Assembly: GCF_950023065.1 (NCBI RefSeq)
Contig: NC_088679.1
Coordinates: 65,286,001-65,350,000, forward strand
DNA: 64,000 bases
Origin: Planococcus citri
Taxonomy: Eukaryota; Arthropoda; Insecta; Hemiptera; Pseudococcidae
Direction of reading: 5' to 3'
Shown here: one piece after another, positions 34,201 through 45,300 of the stretch
Position numbering within the stretch: the stretch's first letter is position 1
How the letters are laid out: every line of letters begins with the position of its first letter
The notes under the pieces: model-generated
The model's input: the letters and a program-made list of their open reading frames with translations, nothing else
Told to the model about the DNA's origin: nothing
Database searches by the model: none
Program-made: the position numbers and the translations under genes

Positions 34201-37200
34201 CGCACCTCTTTTAAAATATTTTTCAAAATGTCTTGTTTAATTTCCATCTTTTGAATACATTTTTTTTTTTTTAATTCCAAGATTTTATATTTCTTTTCTT
34301 GTTTAAAAAAAATTTAATTGAAAAAAACGTTTTCAAGTGATCTGAAAATGTGAAAATTTGAAATTTAAAAAAAGTCCCAAAATCCTTTCTTGAGTGAAGA
34401 ACTACCTATTGACTCCTTGTCCCACATTAAATATTCGAGAAAATATTCTACTTTTGGCCTGTTGTTCTGCTTGTTAGACATCTTGGATCAGAGAAAAGAA
34501 ATGGCTAGATAAATTTTCATTTCACCTACTAATCCACCTATTTCAATAATTTTGTCAAAAACTTGAAAAATGGGGTAAAAAATGTGTTTTTTTTCCTGCA
34601 AAGTTTCAATTTCTTGACAAGAAGGAGCTGTAAAAAATTAAAAATGCTGGGTCTAAACAAATCTGAATATGTATTTGAAAAATAAAAAAAAAAAGTCTTT
34701 GAGAGTCAATGTCTCGAATTTTGAGTAATTTTTAGAAACTAAATTTGGATTGAGCAGTAAATTCTGGCAAATTTTTGAAAATTATGAGCTCAATTTAAAT
34801 ATTACATTTTTGCTTTCTTTTTCTTGTGCCCAGTTTACATATTTACATCCATAGTATTGAATAAGCACCTACCGGAATTTGGCTCGCAAAGCGATTCGAT
34901 CATCTCAGGCGATCCTTTACAATACACGGTGAAATCTTTGGAATTTAAATGCTTGGTAATCACGCTCATTCTTTGCAAACGTGACGAGAACTGAAATTGA
35001 TGTATGATGCCTACCTAGAAACGAAAAATTATCGGTCAAGTGTCGATGACGATCAGATACAAAGATAGGTATACGTAGGAAAGGCTCACTTCACGATCGT
35101 CAGCCAAAGTCGCCGAAAGCGACAATGATGAAGGAGATGTCGGTATCGAAGTTGCAGGCGACGATAAAGGTGATGGAGCTTTCACAACGGTTGGAGCCAG
35201 TAAGTCGTACTTGAGCGTATCAGTCAATTCAGTCTCGTCTAAAATCCATCCGGTCGCCTCGAACATCTGCAATAATTGAGACAATGACGTTAAAAATTGA
35301 ACTTAAGGACAACTCAAGTTGGCGATTCGCAGTTTAGACTATACGCATTGTACGTAAACATAATGTAATGCCTACCTTAACATCTAAAGGATCTCCGGAA
35401 ATGACACTATCTATCAAAGTTAACGAGTGACAGGTAGCCATGGCTTCGATGAAAGTTGTAGGCAAATGGACATCCACATCGGTGTCGCGAACGTTACTAA
35501 CCAATTGCCCCAATTGTTTATTTTGTACTGGTATCACGCCGTATAAATCGAGACCGTCTTCAGTCAATGTGCCCGTCTGCAAATGATCAATATCTTGTAT
35601 CATTTCCCTAACCTAACCTAAGCTACTCTTAAGCAGAGGTATTGAATTTAGCGCTCACTTTGTCGAAACATATACAATTTATAGAGCCGGAAACGTTGAT
35701 CACGGACGGATTCATACAAGAGATTCTCTGCTTTTGAAGTCTGCTTTGAGCATAATACTTTCCCACTGTCATGGCAGCTGGCAGCGCAGGAGGAACGACA
35801 ATCGTAAGGATATCCAACGAGTCGATGATGGTTTCGAATAAGGCAGCCTTATGGACAATCTGGGAGAAAATAAGTAGATAGGGGTAGAATCTAAACGACA
35901 CGACGACGTCGAATATATCTTAAAGGCTAGGATACCTACCTTGATGAAAGCGCTGTACGCGCTACCGATGATGGCAACCGCTCCTAAAGCCCACACGAAT
36001 TTATAAATGTCTCGATCGAATTTAAAATCGTGCGGTATAGGATACAAAATGGAACGAACCAGATTGCCTTTGGCGGTTAAATAGCCAGTTCGCAGTACAA
36101 CCGCGTGTATATTTTCGTCTGCGTAATATCTGGCTTGAAGCACTTGGGTGCCCCCGAACAGCGTATGATTTTGATCTTCTTTTTCGTTATAGCCGGAGCC
36201 TACATTCGGTAGTGCTGTTTTGGTCACCGGAACGCTTTCACCTGCACATAATAAGGTAAAATGTTCTGTAAGTAACGTAAACGTAACGTAATGTAACTTA
36301 ACATAACGTTAAGTAGGTATGGTTTACTGACCAGTTAACATGCTTTCGTTTACGATGCAATTGCCACAAAGAAGCACAGCGTCGCAAGGTACCACAAAAC
36401 CGCTTCTGGGAATTTCGATAACGTCTCCTGGCACCAGGTCACTGATGGCGACTTGCTCGTATTCGGCTGTCTGATTTTTGCCGTCGGTCAATTTTCGACA
36501 TACGGTTACCGTACCCTGGGCTCGGACCGTCGTATTTAGTTGTTTTTGGTTCTGCAAAACAAAAAAACAAATTTACGATGTGTCGCCAATATCTCGTGAA
36601 TTCCAACAGACAAAAGCACAAACATTCAAGTGGATCGAAAAAAAAATGTAGGAGGATTTTGACCAAATTCAGTGGAGACCTTCATTCTGAGTTGCAGTGG
36701 CTCATTTAAGGATTAGGGCCCAAGTAGCAAATTGGAGAAAAAGGCCTCGATTTGGAAAAAAGGGCCCAGAGTCAAATTGTTCATGTGACACATCGTTTTG
36801 GCAGATTTTCTGGGGTGCTAGTACGTTTTGACCAAAAGTCAGGTACACTTCTCTGCCCCCCCCCCTCCAAAACCGATTGGGTTGAAAATAAGGTCGTTCG
36901 ATCGTTTGTGTTTCGTTTTGTTTGTGCTTCAAGTCCGGTCGTTTGTGCTTTAACCCTTTCGGAGATATTGAGAAAAGTTTGTGGGGGGGGGGCTGGGGAA
37001 ACGTGAGCCTCCTCCCCACCACCGCCAATCGAATTGAAAATGGTGGCAATCGTTTGTGCTTCGTTATTGCTTGTTTGTGATTTGGCTCGCGTCGTTTGTG
37101 CTTCGCCCTTTCCAAGAAAATGAGGATAACTTGTGGGGGGCTGGAGAAATGGTTTTTGGAAAAAGGGTTAGAAATTGAAATTAAGGGGGGGATGGATGAA

Positions 37201-38170
37201 ATCAATCGTTTGTATTTCGTTTGCGCGTGTTTGTGCTTCAACTCATATCGCTGCAAACCCCTTCCCGTCCCTTCAAGTTGAGGTTCCTCAAAATATCGTC
37301 TCAAATAGGGGTTCTACATAAGCGAATTAGGTGAAAAATCACAAAAAAATTTTTACCTAGCACAGATTTTTTTTGCGGATGATCCTCTGAATAATTCCTG
37401 AGAGTTATCATCCCGTACCCCTCTGGCTAATTTTTCATGGGGGGGGCTGAACTCCCCAAAATGAGACTTTTGCAGTTTTATCCTCAGGGGTTGATTTTAC
37501 GTCGAAAATAACTCAGTACTTTTTTGTTCTACGTCAAATTCCCTACAACTTTCAACCATTAATTTTTCCCCTTCAACCATTGGAAGAGGAAAGCCGGAGG
37601 GGGCTCTGAAAATTAATTTTTCAGCTAGAATACAATGATGATTTTTGTTTTTCAAAATTATGCATATCAAAATTGACCTTTTTTTGAGAATTACCCACCC
37701 ACATTATTTCAGATTTGAATAAAAATCTTCTCAAAAATTTCAAATTTCAATTTTTGAAAAGGAAAGTAAATTGGTCTCAGCTAATGGAGGGTTGAGCTTT
37801 TAAAATTTTCTTGCTTCAGAATCAAAAAAACAATATTTTCGATGAGTGAAATTGATTTTTCCGGATTTAATACTTTTCAAATTTTTTTGTGGGGGGAGGG
37901 GGTGTTTTTAATTACCAGTGGGCATAAGTTTTTCAAAAACTTCAATTTTGGAAAAAAAGTGATGTGATCCGAAGCGAAACAAAGAAGGAAACGGAGAAAA
38001 TTTTGTTAAAAAATAATTATTTATGCATAAAATTGGATTTTTTGGATTTAATACCTAGGTACTTTAGATTTGAATAAAAATTTCTCAATAATTCCCCATT
38101 CTTAAAAGGAAGACAAATTGGCCCTAGCAAAGCGAGAGTGAAACTTTTGAAATTTTCTTACTCCAGAAAC

Positions 38171-38201
<31 letters not shown>

Positions 38202-41200
38202 GATGAGTGAAAGATTTCTCTGGATTTAATACTTTTCAAATGAGGAGATAAGTTTTTCAGAAATTTTAAATTTTAGAAAAGGAAAGTGATGTGACCTAAA
38301 GCGAAGGGAAGGTGGAAACTGTGGAAATTTTTTATCCAACAGGTGAAAAAAAAATAATTTTTGATGTGTGAAATTGGATTTTTCTGGATTTAATTAATGC
38401 TGTTTTCGAAAATTCAGAATTTAGTGAGTAAAACAATAGTACTTAATGTTTGATGCGAGACAAATTTTTTACCATTATAATTTGAAAAAAATGTAATACA
38501 TATTTTGTCAGCGAAAACTTTATTTAAAATTCAAGAAGTGGGAAGAAAGTGTTTTTCATCATGACAAGGAATTCCAAGACTGAGTTGGGAAAATTCAAGA
38601 AAATTAACGATTTTTGTTCCAAATGACCGAATCCGTCATTTTGCGCCAATCTAGCTCATTGTCATCAAAATCAAAGACCACTTTAGAGTTCTAGTTACTG
38701 AGCGGTTGAAAATTTGCAAATCACTTAATTTTGGTAAATTGGTGTTTTGAAAATTTTTTCATCTGAAATACCTATTTTGCATTAATCGAACCAAAATTTA
38801 TGGAAACACATCATTTCTGAAACTAGCAAAATATTTTGGAACACAGTGGTGCCAATTTTTTTGTCATAACTGCGAATTTGAAAAAATTGAAAAAAATGTC
38901 ATAACTTTTTGGTTATTGTCATTGGTTTAGGTTGACTCAGAACTTCAATAATATTTTCTTTTGGAACTGAGCCATTTTTCTCAAAACAGATTGAGTAGGA
39001 ACCAGAGGGAAAAAACCATAATTTTTTTCAGAAATGTCCCTTTTTTGAGAACCCATATCCTTCTCCAAGGGCACCTCCGAGGCCTACATTTTTTTTTGTT
39101 GACTTAATTTCCACTCAAAATGAATTGCTCCATAAAATTTGGTCAAAATCATCTCATATTTTTTTCGAGATGCATCCTATACACTTATACAGTATACCTA
39201 TACACATTGCTACGTAGTAGTACGTACTTTTCGAGTTTGCACAGCTGAAGAAATGATACCAAACAACGACATCGCGATAATGGCGAATGAATAATACAGG
39301 TACAATTCGACGAACCACAGAATGAGCGAAAATACTTGAAATATATAGAATGGATTGAGAAACTCCAGCAGCATGAGCACACCGATCGATTGCAATTGGA
39401 TTTGAATCTCGTTCTTGCCATACACCACTCGCCTATAGGTACGCAAAATAAATTTAGATACACTGATACAGTAAGTATTTGAAGGGCGGTTTTCCAAAAG
39501 TGGATAAGTCAAGTTTTTTGAAAATTGAGTTTTTCACGCAATTGTGTTCTGTAGGTTGTATCTCACCTATTTAATGCCTAACCTACCCAAAATACCTATT
39601 TATTTACTCGCAATCCAGCTTTTCCGTAAGTTGCAGATCGCAATCGTTTTTCCAAAATGCGATAAGTCACCATTTATCCAGTGAACCTTTGAATTTGGTG
39701 TTAAAAATATGGGTTAAATTTTTTGTACCTACTGTAATACTTCGTGTTCGTTGAAGTAGAGCTGTGAAAATTGTTTTTTTTCAATACTTAGATAGTATTG
39801 TAATATAGGTACTTTTTTTTTTATTTGATTGCCAAAATGGATAATTTTTGTTAAAAATACAGGTTAAATTTTTTGTAATCGATTTTTTTTGGTTTTCTAC
39901 TTTTGTTTTGTGATTAACAGTTGACTTACATCGATTTGCACCACTGGTTTTATCATATAAATGAAAAACTGAAAAATCGTTTTTCCAAAAGTCGATAAGT
40001 CAGTTTACTTTTTCTGCCGCAGAAGCGCTGCGAACTCGAGTTACACCGCGAAACCAGCATGTATCCAAACCCTCACACATTAGAGCACCTCCTAGCGAAA
40101 AGTATGGAAAATATCGTTCTCCGCTGAATGCGACCACCCTAGAGCATTTTTATCACTTATCCTATGTCCGATGCTGCGTTTTACTTTACAGTGTATACAA
40201 ATTAAGTCACCAGCTGACCTGCAATGGAATTTACTTAATTAATTTCGATTTTCGATAGAAGGAAATGATTATTAATAAAACTGTGGATAATAATATCATT
40301 TCGTGGTGTTCTTCCTTTGAAAAGAATAATACTCCTCCAAATAGAGAGCAAAATAATGGTCAGCAAGTAGGGTTTTTGTTTTTTCAACTTCTAAGTTCTA
40401 CGTACATCAGTACATCACCCCATGTCTTTCACTTCGATCAAAGTACAAATATTTAGCAATTAGCATCACAAATGGCGAACAGTACTGCTTCTTTCAGTTG
40501 ATGTATCGAACGAATTTAGCGGAAATATTACGCCAACTACGAGTACAGTAATCTATAATTTCAATAGTTCAATATATTATATATAATAATATGTACCTAT
40601 AAACGGCCAAGTGCAACAATAGCTGAGTACCTTTTCCTCCTGGTAAACTTCATTTAATAATCTACGTAATATTTCGATAATTTTGATTCATTGGTTGCGT
40701 AGTGTAAAATAGAATAGAATAGTAGCCTAAATTTGAGTATTTCGAGTGTAAAAAAAATTATAACTTCGCTGTTTCATAGCAATAATTATTACGTGTGTAG
40801 GCTATCATTGAAAATTTTCGAGTCTATAAAATAAAATAATTAATAATTTCGCACGCAAGTTGCTGTAAAGTAAAAATAATTTGTGTTATGATTTATGAAT
40901 TATGAAGTTATGATAAGAACTTGAATCACGTTTCTGAACGTTCGTTCAGTGAAGGTGCTCTAATGTGTGAGGGTTTGGATATATGCGCGAAGCCAACACA
41001 TACGTGTTGAGGTAGACCTAATGCAACATGCAGGACAGGTTGCATACTCCAAATGCATCATGGCTTCAAATGGGCACTAAAAACGTCATTTATCTCGAAA
41101 TCATGATTTTTGACTTATCGCTTTTTGGAAAACCGCCCTTCATTTGTTTCTACATTTATTATAAAAACGTTAGAAAAATGATCGAAAAAAAAAATGGCTC

Positions 41201-42328
41201 ACCTTAAAAGTTGATCTTGCTTAGAATAGCCTATCATGTTGTGAAAATCTGCTTTACTCAAACTTTTTTCAACGCCGCCAATTTTGCTGAATTTTTTTTC
41301 ATCTTCGCGCCAAACGTATCTGAGTTTCTTTACCGAGATTGTGATCAAATCGCTTTCATCTAAATAAACAAACCAATAATACACGTTATTCAATTTTCAG
41401 AGAATTGGAGAGCGTGAAGGGACCCATGTGGGACGCTGGAGGGGTAGGATCAATAAAATAAACTGATATTCGTAGGTATGTGCATTATATGTAAAGCATC
41501 TCTAAAAACTAAAAACCTCTAGTCATACGATTTTTCAAAAAAAGCTTAACTTTGAACTTTAGAAATTTTTGGTGGATATTTTTTAAACTGAGTAAGTGAG
41601 TAGATACCCTTAAAACTCCAAAAAACAGATTTTCTTCAAGTTGCAGCAATCCTGAGTGATCAAACTCTAAAGTTGGGCATTATGATGAGTAATTTCGATG
41701 GTTAAAAAAAAAACAGACCACCTGCCTCAAAGTCTTTTGATTTAAAAAAAAAAAAAAATGTTTGAGCAAAATCGAAGATTGAGGTACAGACGTCAATAAA
41801 AATGTACCTACCGATAAAGGATCCATCGTTGAAATATATCCTCACTAAAGATCGAGTTTCGTGCGCCAACTGAGCCACTGTCCTATCGTCCAGATCATCA
41901 TTACTGACACGTTGCACGTCCTCTGCGCTTATGAAGTCATAAAAACACATCATCATAAATACAAAATACTGAGTAGATATTCAAGCATAATTATTTTCTA
42001 TCATGGTTGTTCTAAAAATATGTGTAGCAGAAAGAGTCGAGTAGTCCGGTTTGAACTCCTCATAAATTTTCAATTTATTTTCAGCGATAAGCGAAATTAA
42101 ATTGAAGTCTGTGAGCGAGTATAAATTTTTTCAATTTTTGTTCGTCTGGGCATCTATCGTCTGAACAACTTTTTAGAACCCCATCAAAATTGGAACCAAA
42201 AAATTGATCTTTTGATTTAATGTTTGTCCTCTGGCTTGAAAGATTTCTAATTTCCTTGTATTTTTTTTCAAATTTTATTGTTTTGGTTTCAGCCCTTCTA
42301 AATCACCTACTTACTCCCTTTTCCAAAC

Positions 42329-42359
<31 letters not shown>

Positions 42360-45300
42360 CCTCAGTTATATCCAAAACAATGCTGGCCTTCTCATATTGA
42401 GGGCTCCAAAGTTGAAAAAAATTATTACAAATGAAATAAAATCAAAATTGGTAAAATTCTCCAAAATTTTGATCTCTATGAAAGATTAAAAAAAATTACC
42501 CAACTAATCTATCCTTGAAGAGAAGAAACTTTCATCGGATCCCCGCGGCGAATAACATACGTAGATTTCCTCGAATGGAGGCCCTCAAAATTCAAAAAAA
42601 CATCTAAAAATAGAGATTGTACAGAATTTGTGAAACAAAAGCAAGGATGTGACAATCTAACCACCCGGCATTGATCCTAATGAAGATTTTTTTGTAATTG
42701 AGACACGCGATAATTACCTAACCAGGAGCCTCGTGTTCGTGTACGTGTAGCTCAACCTAGACCTTGGACCTAAATAATGCTTCTCGTAATAACTTAATAA
42801 GCCTTAAAAATAAAGAAAACAAACATTTCGTTTTCCATACCTAAGCTTCTCCAAACTGGTTCTTTCGACTTTTTTGACAAAATACGTTGTATGGCACTGT
42901 TGGTATCTGTCCTGCAACAAAAAAAAGTACATAGAGTCTCCAGTAAAGTATTGTTAGTAGGTACCGTTATGATAAATAGACATCGTTATTTATAGACAAT
43001 CATCGTCAATTTATCATCATTGAAACGAGATGAAGTGCCCGTTGGTCCATGAATAGGTTAGATAGATAGGCGGTGCAGTGCGGTGAGTTAAACTCGAGCA
43101 TGCATGCATTGCGGAGCCAGATTTGTGAAATAGTATGTACGATTAATCCGCATTAGTGCGACAGTTCATGGTACAAAGTACACAGTTTCAGAGACATGAG
43201 ACAGTATTATTGGTTAACTGATAAGTAGGTATACTTAAGTGATGAGCAGGAGAAAAGCAACAGCAATACTTACAATAACTAGAACGCTTTCTGCGAATTT
43301 TAAAGCGCATTTTCGATGCGTGCTGTACAACATCCAATGTTCATACCAATGAAAGACTAGTCTCAACGTACCCAATGATAAAATGATCAGAATCCAGGTA
43401 AACGCGGTGCCGAAGATGCTGCGCTCGTATCCGTAGATCTCCTGCGGGGAAAAATCAGTACCGTAGAAGTAGCAGTTATAGGTCTAAGGTAAGTCCAACT
43501 AAAGTAGGAAGCAGGTACAATTTTAAGTAGATAGGTGTCTGCCTGTACTGAACTCACCATCTCGTCTTCTTCGCCTTGATTGAGAAAGCAAATTTCATTT
43601 TCGAGCGAAGATTGCCGGTGATTCGCCGATGCTTTGTCTGCAATCAATCAATCAATTAATCAATCAATAGAATGGAGAAGGTATCGTACATCTTTTGAGC
43701 AATGCAATTTGACGAAAATATTAAAATTGAAGCAGGAAAGGGGTAGGATCTAGAACTTAAAAGATTAAAATCCACAAACACAAAAATGTAGCAATAAAGT
43801 CAACTTATAGCATTTCCTACCGACAAAACACAAATGATAAAAATTATTTCGAAATGAATGAATCATGATTCACAGTTTGTTTAATGACGAATAACGAATC
43901 ATTGATTCGTGAAAATAAGTCGAATCACTAATTTTGATGAGTAAAGGTAATTGAAAATAATACTCGTAGTTTCGATTTTTTTCAAATCGATGAGGCAATA
44001 GGTACATATTTCAAAATCTCGTCTTCAGTCAAAATTTCCAAACTACCTACCACTGTTTTCTCGTCAAAAATAGTGTTTTCAAAAAGCCTTGATATTTGGT
44101 CAAAATTTGTCCAAAAGTCTCGCTTTATTTTTGCCTGCAATAAATTGACAAAAAGGTCTCAAATTGTGTAGAAAATAAGTTGGCAACAATTTTTCAAAGT
44201 TCGCCTTATGACAAAAATTCTCGCTTCACCAAAATATGCTAAAAATTGTCGCTTTTCCACCAAAAATTGTCAAAAAAATTTACTAATGTTAGTCTATTGT
44301 TACTTGCCAATAATTGGCAGAGTTGTTTCTTGCCAAAAATGCTCTAAATTGTCGTTTTTTGTAAAAAAAATCCAAAAAATTTTCTTCTCCAAAGTTGCTC
44401 AAAAGGTTTTATTTTTGCCAAGAATTGCCAAAAATTCTCACAATACCAACAATTTAACAAATGACAGAAAAAATCTCACTTCTTTGCCAAAAACTAGTGA
44501 AGTTTGTTTTTTTTGCCACACGTCGTTGAAATGTCTGCTGCTTTCTGAAAGAATTATCAAAAGTCTCGGCGTTGTCAGAATTGCCAAAGAACTAAAAATT
44601 GTCATTTTTTGTCAATAATCAATTCGTCAATAAGTCGTCCTTGTTTTTTGCTAAAATTGACAATTGAAGTGTTAGTTTGATTGTAAGATATGGTTAGTAA
44701 CCAAAGCTTTCTTTGTAGGGGGACGCAAAAGTACATAGTGCCTCCAAAGGAAATTTCAAAAATATCAAAAATTTTCATACAAACTGAAAAAAATTAAAGA
44801 ATTATTCGACAATAAAAATCTTTTCAGAAATTTTGTAAAAAACCAGACTTTTTTTGACAAATTTCAAAATGAAGAAGACTTTTAGACAAGCGAGGCAAAA
44901 ATTGATGCTTCTCGGACATATTTGGCAAAAAGCATAGCAATTTTGTGAAAAATTACGACTATTTGACTATTTTATCAAAAAACTACTTCCTGAGAATTTT
45001 GACCAAAAAAATTTACAACATAGTCAACTCATCAAAAATTGACACTCTCTGACAATTTTGACAAAAAATGAGAATTTTTTGACAATTTCGGTAAAAATTG
45101 CCTCACTTTAAAATTTTATCCAAAATGGCACTTGTTGACTGGGTATTTTACTGAAAATTTACGCTTTTTGACATTCCACCCCCCCCCCTCAACCTGACGG
45201 TTTTTGACTTTGAAAAATTCAGAAAAGAAAAAAGAGGATGCAAATCAATTTTTTTGGATGTTTGGGATGGGAAGGGGAACAAAAAATTCTGGAATCAAAA

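Noticed and set aside
36702..37304. 200-codon minus-strand ORF
   Set aside because: It lies inside ATPase intron 7 and is a translation of recurring GTTTGTGCTT-type repeats (KHKR, KHKQ peptides). No domain.
44208..44618. 136-codon plus ORF
   Set aside because: Low-complexity Lys/Phe/Cys-rich frame produced by the TTGCCAAAAATTGTC repeats inside ATPase intron 1.
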